Positions 26,060 through 34,728 of a stretch of 36,204 nucleotides of DNA are shown piece by piece; position 1 is the stretch's first letter; every line of letters begins with the position of its first letter. Below the pieces are notes generated by a model, which was not told the origin of the DNA, searched no databases, and saw only the letters and a list, made by a program, of their open reading frames with translations. A program made the translations under genes and the position numbers. The DNA is taken from assembly GCA_937925605.1 (NCBI GenBank), contig CALALV010000066.1:1-36204 (forward strand). The letters are read 5' to 3'. The stretch is from an uncultured Woeseia sp. GTDB taxonomy: Bacteria; Pseudomonadota; Gammaproteobacteria; Steroidobacterales; Woeseiaceae.

Positions 26060-27913
26060 TCAATCGACGAGTTCGAGCAGCAGCGTGCCACGCGCCGGCA
26101 GGTCGAGTGCGGGCGCGACGGCCAGCCGCTCGCCGGTGAGCACGTCGATGCCCGCGCGGCGGCCGGCAATTCCCTCGGCGAAGCGGGCGGTCTCGAGGAC
26201 GACGGGCTCCGCGTTCTTGTTCAGGACGACCATCAGGCGGCTGGCGTCGTCGTAGCGGAAGTACGCGTAGACACCGTCCTGCGGGACGTAGTGCAGCAGC
26301 TCGCCCGCGTGGACGGCCGGCTGCCCGCGGCGCCAGCGGACCAGCCGGCGAACGAGTTCCTGCGCGGCGAGCGCCTGCGGCGCGAGCCCGCGGCCGCTGA
26401 ACGCGTCCTGCGCGTCGCCGCGCCAGCCGCCCGGGAAGTCGCTGCGGATGATGCCGTGCGCATCGGTGCCGGGGTGGCTCATCAGGATCTCGGTGCCGTA
26501 GTAGATCTGCGGCGTGCCGCGCATCGTCAGCAGGAAAGTCAGCGCCATGCGGTAAAGGTCGTAGTCCTCGCCGAGCTGCGTGTAGATGCGGCTCATGTCG
26601 TGGTTGTCGGGGAAGATCACGAGTGCGTTCGGGTCGGCGTACAGGAAGTCGTTCGCCACGGTCCGGTACAGCTCGATCAGGCCGGACTGGTGGCGCTGTT
26701 CGGGCGCAGTCAGCGCGCGCCTGAGCGCATCCTGCAGCGGGAAATCCATCAGGCTCGGCAGCGCGCCCCGGTAGCCGTCGGCGTTCTGCTTGCCGCGCTG
26801 CCAGTACGCAACCGTCGGCTGGTTCAGGCTCCATTCCTCGCCGACGATATTGAACTCGGGGAACTCGCGCATGACCCGTCGCGTCCAGTCGGTCATGAAG
26901 TCCTTGTCCGGGTACGGCCAGGTGTCCATGCGGATGCCGGCGAGGCCCAGGTACTCGATCCACCAGATCGCGTTCTGCACCAGGTAGTCGGCGAGCAGCG
27001 GATTGCGCTGGTTGAGATCCGGCATCGTGTCGACGAACCAGCCGTCGGCGAAGGCGCTGCGGTCGGCCTCCGCCGCGTACGGGTCCTGCCATACCGTGCG
27101 TTCGTGGCTGGTGATGAAGCGCTCCTCCGCGGCGTTCAGCCAGTCTTCGGTCGGCAGGTCGGCGAGCCACCAGTGCTCGCTGCCGACGTGGTTCACGATC
27201 ATGTCCATGATCGTGCCGATGCCGCGCGCCTTCGCGGATGCGACCAGCTGGCGGTAGTCCTCGTTCGTGCCGTAGCGCGGATCGACCCGGTAGAAGTCGG
27301 TCGTCGAGTAGCCGTGGTAGGAAGTCCGCGGCATGCGGTTTTCCAGTACCGGGTTCAGCCAGATAGCCGTGAACCCCAGGCCCCCGATGTAGTCGAGGCG
27401 GTCCGCGATGCCGCGCAGGTCGCCGCCGTGGCGGCCGGTAGGGTCGGCGCGGTTCGCGGGATCGCCCATGCCGGCCACGTCGTCGTTGCGGCTGTCGCCG
27501 TTCGCGAAGCGGTCCGGCGTGATCAGGTAGATCGTGTCGGCGGTGGAGAACCCGCGCGTGTGCGCCGGGTCGTCGCTGCGCGTGTACAGCGTGTACGGCA
27601 CGGACAGCCGCTCGTCGCGGTCGGCGAGCTCGATCATGAATTCACCCGGGCGCGCATCGTCTTCGATCGCGAGGTAGACGAACAGGTAATTCGGACTCGC
27701 AACTCGAGTGACCCGCGCGATGCGCAATCCCGGATGCGCGACGCTCGCAGCGAAGCGCCCGATGTCATCGCCGTAGAGCATGACCTGCAATTCGGGCTCG
27801 GCGAAGCCCGTCCACCAGAACGCCGGCTCGACCCGTTCGACCGGGCCGGCGGCGAATGCGCTGCCGCCGCACAGCAGCAGTACGAAGAGTCCGTTACGAA
27901 TACGCACCAGCAT
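26060..27913 (-). CDS. Secreted neopullulanase/cyclomaltodextrinase-like GH13
   Basis: Exported alpha-glucan hydrolase, 617 residues. Signal peptide MLVRIRNGLFVLLLCGGSAFA, then the N-terminal immunoglobulin-like domain typical of cyclomaltodextrinase/SusA-type enzymes (VERVEPAFWWTGFAEPELQV), then the GH13 barrel: DTIYLITPDRFANGD, GGDLRGI, MDMIVNHVG, nucleophile Asp330 (GIRMDTWPY), acid/base Glu359 (VGEEWS) and Asp439 (PDNHDMSR). A C-terminal beta domain closes the protein. The ATG at 27913 starts the signal peptide and has AGGAA 7 nt upstream. Expected role: cutting maltodextrin, pullulan or cyclodextrin in the periplasm to feed the divergently encoded MFS carrier. The precise substrate (neopullulanase versus cyclomaltodextrinase) cannot be told from motifs. 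Confidence 0.93.
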   Translation of the reverse strand: MLVRIRNGLFVLLLCGGSAFAAGPVERVEPAFWWTGFAEPELQVMLYGDDIGRFAASVAHPGLRIARVTRVASPNYLFVYLAIEDDARPGEFMIELADRDERLSVPYTLYTRSDDPAHTRGFSTADTIYLITPDRFANGDSRNDDVAGMGDPANRADPTGRHGGDLRGIADRLDYIGGLGFTAIWLNPVLENRMPRTSYHGYSTTDFYRVDPRYGTNEDYRQLVASAKARGIGTIMDMIVNHVGSEHWWLADLPTEDWLNAAEERFITSHERTVWQDPYAAEADRSAFADGWFVDTMPDLNQRNPLLADYLVQNAIWWIEYLGLAGIRMDTWPYPDKDFMTDWTRRVMREFPEFNIVGEEWSLNQPTVAYWQRGKQNADGYRGALPSLMDFPLQDALRRALTAPEQRHQSGLIELYRTVANDFLYADPNALVIFPDNHDMSRIYTQLGEDYDLYRMALTFLLTMRGTPQIYYGTEILMSHPGTDAHGIIRSDFPGGWRGDAQDAFSGRGLAPQALAAQELVRRLVRWRRGQPAVHAGELLHYVPQDGVYAYFRYDDASRLMVVLNKNAEPVVLETARFAEGIAGRRAGIDVLTGERLAVAPALDLPARGTLLLELVD

Positions 27914-28005
27914 CGCTCGATTCCTGTCGCGCCGGCAGCGCCGGCGGTTGCTCATTATGGCGTGCGCGCGCCGGGCCCGGCAGCCGCGCGGCCCGCGGCA
28001 GCACA

Positions 28006-28019
28006 TGAATACGATTGCA
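28006..28019. promoter_or_regulatory. LacI-type operator in divergent promoter region
   Basis: TGAATACGATTGCA matches the general LacI-family pattern TGnnAnCGnTnnCA at all but one defined position and shares GAATACGATTG with the site before malQ. It lies in the 177-bp region between the divergent GH13 gene (start 27913) and MFS gene (start 28091), where one bound repressor could control both. Confidence 0.6.
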
Positions 28020-28090
28020 TGTTGGTGATTCGACAAAGGTCGTACGCGGCCCGCTGCTACACTGGCGCGGTCTCGTCCGGGGGGAGAGGA

Positions 28091-29596
28091 ATGCGCGAAA
28101 AACCACGCCTGGGTTTCTGGCAGATCTGGAACATGAGCTTCGGCTTCCTGGGCATCCAGTTCGGCTTCGCCCTGCAGAACGCCAACGTCAGCCGGATCTT
28201 CCAGACCCTCGGCGCGGAGATCGAGGACCTGCCGATCCTCTGGGTCGCCGCGCCGCTGACCGGGCTGCTGGTGCAGCCGATCATCGGCCACATGAGCGAC
28301 AACACCTGGAACCGCTTCGGCCGCCGTCGCCCTTATTTCCTGGTCGGCGCAATCCTCGCGTCGCTCGCGCTGTTCGTGATGCCGAATTCCCCGGTGCTGT
28401 GGGTTGCGGCCGGCATGCTGTGGATCATGGACGCCAGCATCAACGTTTCAATGGAACCGTTCCGGGCGTTCGTCGGCGACATGCTGCCGGAGAAACAGCG
28501 GACGGCCGGCTTCGCGATGCAGAGCTTCTTCATCGGCGTCGGCGCGGTCGTCGCCTCGGCGCTGCCGTGGATGATGAGCAACTGGATGGGAGTCGACAAC
28601 ACGGCGCCGCCCGGCGTTGTGCCCGAATCGGTGCGCCTGTCTTTCTATTTCGGCGGCGCCGTGTTCCTGCTGGCCGTACTCTGGACCGTGCTGCGCACGC
28701 GCGAGTATTCGCCCGAGGAGCTGCACGCGTTCGCCGCCGGGGGCGACGACACGGCGCCGGTCGGCCTGTCGCCGTCGCGTCCGGCATCCGCCTACGCGAA
28801 GGGCGGCAGCGGCTGGCTCGTCGCCGGCGGCCTGTTGCTCGCGATCATTGTCTGGCGCGGACTCGACAAGGAACTGTACATCCTCGCGGGCGGCGCGCTG
28901 GCGTTCGGCCTGCTGCAGTGGTTCACGGCCGGGCTGATTCGACGCGAGCGGACGGACAACGCGCTGTGCAGCATCGTCAACGACCTGTTCAACATGCCGC
29001 GGGTCATGAAGCAGCTCGCCGTCGTGCAGTTTTTTTCCTGGTTCGCGCTGTTCGCGATGTGGATCTACGGCACGGCCGCGGTCACGAGCCATCACTACGA
29101 CACGCTGGACGTCGCCTCGCGGGCCTACAACGACGGCGCCGACTGGGTCGGCGTGCTGTTCGCCGCCTACAACGGTTTCGCCGCGCTCGCGGCGATCCTG
29201 ATTCCGTTCGTCGCGAACCGGCTCGGCTGCCGGCCCTGCCACCTGCTCAATCTCACGCTGGGCGGCGTCGGCCTCGCGAGCTTCTGGTTCATCGAGGACC
29301 CGGCCTGGCTGCTGCTGCCGATGATCGGCGTCGGCGTCGCCTGGGCATCGATCCTGTCGCTGCCCTACGCGCTGCTGTCGAATTCCATCCCGGCCGACAA
29401 GATGGGCGTCTACATGGGCATCTTCAATTTCTTCATCGTCATCCCGCAGCTGATCGCCGCCAGCGTGCTGGGCCTGCTGCTGCGCGACCTGTTCGACGGC
29501 CGCGCGATCTTCGGGCTCGTCATCGGCGGCGTCCTGATGGTGCTGGCCGGCCTCGCGACGATGCTGGTCGACCGCGACGCGGAGCCGGCGTCGTGA
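28091..29596 (+). CDS. MFS maltose/maltodextrin-type transporter
   Basis: Inner-membrane major facilitator carrier of the GPH/sucrose-type branch, 501 residues with about 12 membrane segments. Signature pieces are LVQPIIGHMSDNTWNRFGRR (then RPY) after TM2-3, MEPFRAFVGDMLPEKQRTAG and a long central loop near residue 220. Similar carriers sit beside GH13 enzymes in Caulobacter and xanthomonads and import maltose or maltodextrins by cation symport; context here supports the same job. The ATG at 28091 follows GGGGAGAGG directly; the long frame open from 25985 is antisense to the amylase gene and meaningless. It is the first gene of a three-gene operon; its TGA overlaps the next GTG (GTGA). Confidence 0.9.
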   Translation: MREKPRLGFWQIWNMSFGFLGIQFGFALQNANVSRIFQTLGAEIEDLPILWVAAPLTGLLVQPIIGHMSDNTWNRFGRRRPYFLVGAILASLALFVMPNSPVLWVAAGMLWIMDASINVSMEPFRAFVGDMLPEKQRTAGFAMQSFFIGVGAVVASALPWMMSNWMGVDNTAPPGVVPESVRLSFYFGGAVFLLAVLWTVLRTREYSPEELHAFAAGGDDTAPVGLSPSRPASAYAKGGSGWLVAGGLLLAIIVWRGLDKELYILAGGALAFGLLQWFTAGLIRRERTDNALCSIVNDLFNMPRVMKQLAVVQFFSWFALFAMWIYGTAAVTSHHYDTLDVASRAYNDGADWVGVLFAAYNGFAALAAILIPFVANRLGCRPCHLLNLTLGGVGLASFWFIEDPAWLLLPMIGVGVAWASILSLPYALLSNSIPADKMGVYMGIFNFFIVIPQLIAASVLGLLLRDLFDGRAIFGLVIGGVLMVLAGLATMLVDRDAEPAS

Positions 29597-31293
29597 GGCG
29601 CGTCGCGGGCTGCCTGCTCGCGGCCGCGCTGGTCGCCTGCGGCGGCAGCGAGGCGCCGGGCGATGCCGCGGTCGCGGAGTGGTACGGCACGCTCGAGCCG
29701 TTCGCGGCCGAGGCCGTGTACTTCGTCGTGACGGACCGTTACGTGGACGGCGACCCGGGCAATAACCAGCCCGGGCAGGGCGGCCCCGAGTGGCGCAGCT
29801 TCGACCGCCCGATCACGGACCTCGAGGGCCGCAGCGGCAACATCGGCTACCTGGGCGGCGACTTCCGCGGCCTGCTCGAGCACGCCGGGCACATCGCGGA
29901 CATGGGTTTCACGGCTGTGTGGATCACGCCCATCGTCGAGAATCCGGACCAGGCATTCAGCGGCGGCTCGCGGCTCGGCGAGGGTGTTTTCGCCGATCAC
30001 GGCAAGGCCGGCTACCACGGCTACTGGGGCGTCAATTTCTTCGAGGTCGACGAGCACCTCGAGTCGCCCGGTGTCGCGTTCGCGGACCTGACCCGCGAGC
30101 TCGGCGAGCGGCACGGGCTGAAGACGGTGCTCGACATCGTCTGCAACCACGGCTCGCCGTCGTGGACGATGCCCGCGGACCAGCCGCAGTTCGGTGAGCT
30201 GTACGACGCCGACGGCACGCTCGTTGCGGATCACCAGAACCTGCCGCCTGCAGAGCTCGACCCGGACGGCAACGCGCTGCACGCGTTCTTCCACGACGAG
30301 CCTGATCTCGCGCAGCTGTCCAATCTCGACGACACGAATCCCGCCGTGCTCGACTATTTCGTCGCGGCCTACCTCAAGTGGATCGGGCAGGGCGCGGCCG
30401 CGTTCCGGGTCGACACGATCCGGCACATGCCGCACGCGTACTGGAAACAGTTCGCGGAGCGCATCCGCGCCGAGCACCCGGGCTTCTTCATGTTCGGCGA
30501 AAGCTTCGACTACGACGCCGCCAACATCGCGCAGCACACCTGGCCCGAGAACGGCGGCATCAGCGTGCTCGACTTCCCCGGCCGGCAGCGCATCAACGAG
30601 GTGTTCGCCGGGGGTCAGCCGCTCGCGCGGCTGCCCGACTACCTGCACCTGGACGACGGGCTCTACCAGAACCCGTACGACCTGATGACCTTCTACGACA
30701 ACCACGACATGCCGCGCATGGCCGCCGACGAGGCCGGCTTCATCGACGCGCACAACTGGCTGTTCACGAGCCGCGGCATCCCGGTGATCTACTACGGTTC
30801 CGAGACGGCGTTTCGCGCCGGCCGGCCGGAGCACGGCGGCAACCGCGATTACTACGGCGCCGAGCGCGTCGCCGCGTCGGCAGGGCACCCGGTCAGGCAG
30901 GCGCTCGCGGCGATCGCGGCCGTGCGCCGCGACTCGGTCGCGCTGCAGCGCGGCCTGCAGGTCAACCTCGATTTCGGCACCGATACGGCCAGCTTCCTGC
31001 GCGTGTTCCAGCACGGGGGCCAGGCACAGACTGCACTGGTGCTGCTGAACCGCGGCGACGCGGCCGCTGCGCTCCCGGTGACGCGCTACCTGAGCGCCGG
31101 CCGCTGGCGCGATGCGCAGAGCGGCGAGACGTTCGACGTGTCGGCCGACGAGGCGCGGCTCGTCGTCGAGGTGCCGGCGCATGGCGTGCGCGTGCTGCTG
31201 TTCGACGCGCCGGTCAACGACGCGGCGCTGGCCGCGCGCCTCGATTCCCTGCACGCCGCCGCGCGCCGAGGCGGCTCTGTCGATAGCGAGTGA
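29593..31293 (+). CDS. GH13 amylase/CGTase-like lipoprotein
   Basis: Lipid-anchored alpha-glucan enzyme, 566 residues. The GTG at 29593 overlaps the carrier stop codon and starts a lipoprotein signal, VRRVAGCLLAAALVAC, with lipobox LVAC and Gly-Gly at +2/+3, which favours sorting to the outer membrane. The GH13 barrel carries VYFVVTDRYVDGDPGNN (a calcium-loop-like motif seen in CGTases and related amylases), IGYLGGDFRGL, DIVCNHGSP, nucleophile Asp274 (FRVDTIRHMP), acid/base Glu303 (FGESFD) and Asp372 (YDNHDMPRM). No starch-binding domain is evident at the C-terminus, so it is shorter than true CGTases; hydrolysis of maltodextrins is the safer call. Probably translationally coupled to the MFS gene. 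Confidence 0.92.
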   Translation: MRRVAGCLLAAALVACGGSEAPGDAAVAEWYGTLEPFAAEAVYFVVTDRYVDGDPGNNQPGQGGPEWRSFDRPITDLEGRSGNIGYLGGDFRGLLEHAGHIADMGFTAVWITPIVENPDQAFSGGSRLGEGVFADHGKAGYHGYWGVNFFEVDEHLESPGVAFADLTRELGERHGLKTVLDIVCNHGSPSWTMPADQPQFGELYDADGTLVADHQNLPPAELDPDGNALHAFFHDEPDLAQLSNLDDTNPAVLDYFVAAYLKWIGQGAAAFRVDTIRHMPHAYWKQFAERIRAEHPGFFMFGESFDYDAANIAQHTWPENGGISVLDFPGRQRINEVFAGGQPLARLPDYLHLDDGLYQNPYDLMTFYDNHDMPRMAADEAGFIDAHNWLFTSRGIPVIYYGSETAFRAGRPEHGGNRDYYGAERVAASAGHPVRQALAAIAAVRRDSVALQRGLQVNLDFGTDTASFLRVFQHGGQAQTALVLLNRGDAAAALPVTRYLSAGRWRDAQSGETFDVSADEARLVVEVPAHGVRVLLFDAPVNDAALAARLDSLHAAARRGGSVDSE

Positions 31294-31295
31294 AC

Positions 31296-32669
31296 ATGAA
31301 CGCGATACGCCGGCTCGTAATAGTATTTTTCCTGGTCGCGCCGGCGCTGGTCGTCGCGGACGATGCGACGGACCCGCATGTCCCGCGCGACTACGTTCGC
31401 ATCGAGCATCCCGAGTGGAGCCGCAACGCGGTCATCTACGAGCTCAACACGCGGCAGTTCACCGAGGAAGGCACGTTCCGCGCGGCGGAGGCGCAGCTGC
31501 CGCGGCTCAAGGAACTCGGCATCGACATTGTCTGGCTCATGCCGATACACCCGATAGGCGAGAAGAACCGCAAGGGCACGCTGGGCAGCCCGTACTCGGT
31601 GCGCGACTACTTCGGCGTCAATCCGGAGTTCGGCACGCTCGAGGATCTCAGGTCTTTCGTAGACCGCGCGCACGAGCTCGGCCTGTACGTGATCCTCGAC
31701 TGGGTCGCCAATCACACGGCCTGGGACAACCCGCTGGTCGAGCAGCACCCGGAGTGGTACGAGCGCGACTGGAAGGGCGACTTCCGGCCGACGCCGTGGT
31801 GGGACTGGAGCGACATCATCGACCTCGACTACGGCCAGCCCGGAGTGCGTCGCTACATGGCCGAGGCCTTGAAGTACTGGGTACGGGAGGTCGGCATCGA
31901 CGGCTACCGCTGCGACGTCGCGGGCTACGTGCCGCTGGACTTCTGGAACACCGTGCGCCGCGAGCTCGACGCGATCCGGCCGGTGTTCATGCTCGCCGAG
32001 TGGGAATCGCGCGACCTGCACGCCGAGGCCTTCGACATGACCTATGCCTGGTCGTGGTACGACGCCATGCACGCTATCGCCATGGGCAAGGCCGACGTCA
32101 ACGCGCTGTACGGCTACTACTCCGCGAACGAGTCCGCCTGGCCGCGCGACGCCTACCGCATGACGCACGTAGCAAACCACGACAAGAACAGCTGGGACGG
32201 CACGCAGTTCGAACAGTTCGGCGACGCGCTCAACGCCGCGATCGTGCTGTCCGTCGTCGGCGAGGGCATGCCGCTCGTCTACAGCGGGCAGGAAGCCGGA
32301 AACCCGAAGCGCCTCGAGTTCTTCGAGAAGGACCCGATCGAGTGGCGCGAGCACCCGGTCGGCGAGCTTTACCGGGACCTGTTTGCGTTGAAGAAAGAGA
32401 CGCGCGCGCTGTGGAACGGCCGCTGGGGCGCGCTGATGGAGCACGTGCCGAACAGCGCGCCGTCGCGCGTGTTCTCCTTCGTGCGCCGCAATGCCGACGA
32501 GCAGGTGTTCGCCGTGTTCAACTTTTCCGCGGACGCCCTGCGCGTCACGTTCGACGAGAGCCTGTACCACGGCGAGTACCGCGAGTTTTTCAGCGGCGAC
32601 GAGGTCGCGCTCGACGAGGAATTCGCGCTGGAGCTGCCGGCCTGGGGCTACCGGCTCTACCTGCGCTGA
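31296..32669 (+). CDS. Periplasmic alpha-amylase family GH13 enzyme
   Basis: Third exported GH13 enzyme, 457 residues. Signal peptide MNAIRRLVIVFFLVAPALVVA with cleavage before DDATDP, then a compact barrel: AVIYELNTRQFTEEGTF, LPRLKELGIDIVWLMPIHPI, LDWVANHTAWDNP, nucleophile Asp207 (YRCDVAGYVP), acid/base Glu235 (LAEWES) and Asp296 (VANHDKNSW). A short C-terminal beta domain ends in AWGYRLYLR. The ATG at 31296 is used; a GTG at 31290 overlapping the previous stop would add two residues and cannot be excluded. It completes the MFS-GH13-GH13 operon. Its stop and the stop of the convergent LacI-family gene are separated by a single base. Confidence 0.92.
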   Translation: MNAIRRLVIVFFLVAPALVVADDATDPHVPRDYVRIEHPEWSRNAVIYELNTRQFTEEGTFRAAEAQLPRLKELGIDIVWLMPIHPIGEKNRKGTLGSPYSVRDYFGVNPEFGTLEDLRSFVDRAHELGLYVILDWVANHTAWDNPLVEQHPEWYERDWKGDFRPTPWWDWSDIIDLDYGQPGVRRYMAEALKYWVREVGIDGYRCDVAGYVPLDFWNTVRRELDAIRPVFMLAEWESRDLHAEAFDMTYAWSWYDAMHAIAMGKADVNALYGYYSANESAWPRDAYRMTHVANHDKNSWDGTQFEQFGDALNAAIVLSVVGEGMPLVYSGQEAGNPKRLEFFEKDPIEWREHPVGELYRDLFALKKETRALWNGRWGALMEHVPNSAPSRVFSFVRRNADEQVFAVFNFSADALRVTFDESLYHGEYREFFSGDEVALDEEFALELPAWGYRLYLR

Positions 32670-32670
32670 T

Positions 32671-33714
32671 TCAGGTGTTGCGGGCGGGTGGGGCGCCGCA
32701 GGACTTGCGCACGATGAGCTTCGGCGGCATCTGCGTGGATTCGACGGTCTCGCCCTCGATCAGTTTAACGAGGTTCGTCACGAGCAGTTTGCCCGCGGTA
32801 CGGGTGTTTTGCTGCACCGTCGTCAGCGCCGGCGTCACCGAGGCTGCACGCGGGATGTCGTCGAAGCCGACGACGCTGACGTCCCGGGGGATCGCGAGCC
32901 CGCCCGCCTGCAGCGCGCGCATCGCGCCGATGGCGATCTGGTCCGAGGCGGCAAACAGGCCGTCGAACTCGACGCCGGCCCCGAGCAGGCCCTCGACGGC
33001 GGCGATCCCGGATTCCTCCGTATTGTCGGCGCCCACGCAGAGTTCGTCCCGCTCCGCGAGTCCGGCATGGCCGAGCGCGCGACGGTAGCCGAGCAGGCGC
33101 GCATGGAACTCGGGGCTGTGCTGGGACGCGTTCCCGACGAAAGCGATGCGCCGCCGGCCGATGCCGGCGAGGTGGGTCACGGCCTCGAACGCGCCGAGCT
33201 CGTTGTCGCAGCCGACCGAATGGCCCGGCTGGTCCTCGATGATCGGGCCCCAGATGATGAAATTGGCTTTCGCCTCGGCCAGCGCCTCGAGCTTGGGCCG
33301 GTAGGTCACGTAGTCGCCGTAGCCGAGGATCAGCAGGCCGTCGGCACGGTTCGAGAACTCGTACTGGATGTGCCAGTCGTCGCTGCGCTGCTGGAAGGAC
33401 ACCAGGACCTCGTAGCCGAGGTTCGCGGCCGCCGTCGTGATCGAGCCGAGCATGTTCAGGAAGAACGGGTTGATCTCGGACTCGTGGTCGGTCGACTCGT
33501 CGAACAACAGGAGCGCGATCGTCGAACTGCGCTGGGTGCGCAGGTTGGCCGCGCTGCGGTTCACGTAGTAGTTCATCTCGCGGGCGATCTTCAGGATGCG
33601 CTCGCGGGTCTCCGGCCGGACGCGGCTGGAGCCGCGCAGGGCGCGCGACACGGTCGCCTGCGACACGCCGGCGGCCTGCGCGATGTCGAAGGAAGTGACG
33701 GCGCCCTGTTTCAT
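32671..33714 (-). CDS. LacI-family transcriptional regulator
   Basis: 347 residues. N-terminal helix-turn-helix and hinge (TSFDIAQAAGVSQATVSRAL, about 7-26; hinge helix around NRSAANLRTQRS) followed by a periplasmic-binding-protein-like effector domain (STIALLLFDES onward; FAASDQIAIGAMRALQAGGL; VSVVGFDDIP). The ATG at 33714 begins the domain; the open frame upstream is antisense to hexR. Being convergent with the maltodextrin operon, and with LacI-type sites in both maltodextrin promoter regions, it is probably the local maltodextrin-responsive repressor. The inducer is unknown. No operator of the same type is evident before its own gene. Confidence 0.93.
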   Translation of the reverse strand: MKQGAVTSFDIAQAAGVSQATVSRALRGSSRVRPETRERILKIAREMNYYVNRSAANLRTQRSSTIALLLFDESTDHESEINPFFLNMLGSITTAAANLGYEVLVSFQQRSDDWHIQYEFSNRADGLLILGYGDYVTYRPKLEALAEAKANFIIWGPIIEDQPGHSVGCDNELGAFEAVTHLAGIGRRRIAFVGNASQHSPEFHARLLGYRRALGHAGLAERDELCVGADNTEESGIAAVEGLLGAGVEFDGLFAASDQIAIGAMRALQAGGLAIPRDVSVVGFDDIPRAASVTPALTTVQQNTRTAGKLLVTNLVKLIEGETVESTQMPPKLIVRKSCGAPPARNT

Positions 33715-33791
33715 GCAGGCATCATAGTCCAGTCGCGCGACCGGCCACAACGCCGGGGCGGTCGACTGAAACGATGCGAAATAATTGCTTT

Positions 33792-34634
33792 TCAGTGACT
33801 TATCGACGCCCGCGCGGCGCCGAGCGCGTTCTTGCTGGCGCGCAGCCGGGACTCCGCGGCGTCGCCCAGCCGGAGCGCCGTCGCGACCTGCAGCGCGTCG
33901 AGCAGCGCGAGGCGTGCGAGCCGGGAACTGGTCGGCGTGTACACGCCGCTGTCGTCGTCGCCGGGCAGCGGGAACAGCAGCGTCGCCTCGGCGGCGAGCG
34001 GCGAGCCGGGCGCGGTCAGCGCGACGACCGTCGCGTCGCGGCTGCGGCCGGCGCGGGCGGCGTCGATGACCCCGCGGCTCAGCCCGCTCTGCGAGACGAG
34101 CAGCAGCACGTCGTCGGCTTCCGCGATCGCGGCGAGCTGCAGCATTGTCGGCACGTCGCTGGTGGCGCAGCAGGCCAGCCCGAGGCGGAAGAACTTGTGA
34201 CAGGCGTCGGCGGCGACATGGCCGGATGCGCCGACGCCTGCGAACACGACCTGGCGGGCGCTGCACAGGCGCCCGGCAACGGCCGCGTAGGGCAGGTCGG
34301 CGCCGATCGCGCGCAGGTCGAGCAGCGCCTGGATCGAGCGGTCGATGACCTTGCCGATCGCGTCCGTGCCGCTGTCGTCGCGCTGCACGTCCCGGTGCAG
34401 GTAGCTCCCGGGCCGGGCGATGGCCTCGGCCAGGCGCACGCGGAATTCGCGGAAGCCGCCGGCGCCGAGGCGCCGGCAGAAGCGGATGACGGTGGGCTGG
34501 CTGACGCGCGCCGCCGCGGCGACGTCGGCCACGGCGGCGCCTACGGTCTCGCGCGGGTGCGCGAGGATCCAGCGCGCGACGCGCGCCTCGGCCGGGCTCA
34601 GTACCGGCAGTTCCTGCTGGATACGGTCGAGCAT
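33792..34634 (-). CDS. hexR: HexR, RpiR-family regulator
   Basis: 280 residues. An RpiR-type winged helix-turn-helix (MLDRIQQELPVLSPAEARVA at the start; ARVSQPTVIRFCRRLGAGGF about 46-65) is joined to a SIS sugar-phosphate-binding domain (VVFAGVGASGHVAADACHKF; LLLVSQSGLSRGVIDAARAG). The N-terminus and the SYLHRDVQRDDS segment resemble E. coli HexR closely. HexR represses central carbohydrate genes such as zwf and edd and is released by 2-keto-3-deoxy-6-phosphogluconate. It is divergent from zwf. A consensus HexR site begins at the first base of its own ATG and an in-frame stop lies just upstream, so the start is firm; no ribosome-binding site precedes it, so the mRNA may be leaderless. Confidence 0.94.
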   Translation of the reverse strand: MLDRIQQELPVLSPAEARVARWILAHPRETVGAAVADVAAAARVSQPTVIRFCRRLGAGGFREFRVRLAEAIARPGSYLHRDVQRDDSGTDAIGKVIDRSIQALLDLRAIGADLPYAAVAGRLCSARQVVFAGVGASGHVAADACHKFFRLGLACCATSDVPTMLQLAAIAEADDVLLLVSQSGLSRGVIDAARAGRSRDATVVALTAPGSPLAAEATLLFPLPGDDDSGVYTPTSSRLARLALLDALQVATALRLGDAAESRLRASKNALGAARASISH

Positions 34635-34648
34635 GTAGTAAAATTACA
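34634..34648. promoter_or_regulatory. HexR operator, site 1
   Basis: TGTAGTAAAATTACA matches the known HexR consensus TGTARTWWWAYTACA at every position. It touches the A of the hexR start codon, so bound HexR would block its own gene and could also act on zwf, which starts 81 bp further on. Confidence 0.9.
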
Positions 34649-34696
34649 TTAGTTCGTAACAAAAGACAGCAAAATTTTCTGGCTTATCCGCGCTCA

Positions 34697-34711
34697 GGTA
34701 CTAAAATTACC
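34697..34711. promoter_or_regulatory. HexR operator, site 2, over a likely zwf -10
   Basis: GGTACTAAAATTACC matches the HexR consensus except at the two ends and position 5. It contains TAAAAT (34702-34707), a plausible zwf -10 element, and lies just upstream of the GAGGAG ribosome-binding site at 34719-34724. The centres of sites 1 and 2 are 63 bp apart, six helical turns, which would suit cooperative or looped binding (inference). Confidence 0.65.
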
Positions 34712-34728
34712 GAAACTCGAGGAGTCCC

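Noticed and set aside
28022..28063. MFS promoter with TTGGTG and TACACT
   Set aside because: The spacing between the two hexamers is about 30 nt, too long for sigma70.
33715..33791. LacI-type operator before the LacI-family gene for autoregulation
   Set aside because: CTGAAACGATGCGA has a CG centre but matches only a few consensus positions and shares nothing with the GAATACGATTG sites.
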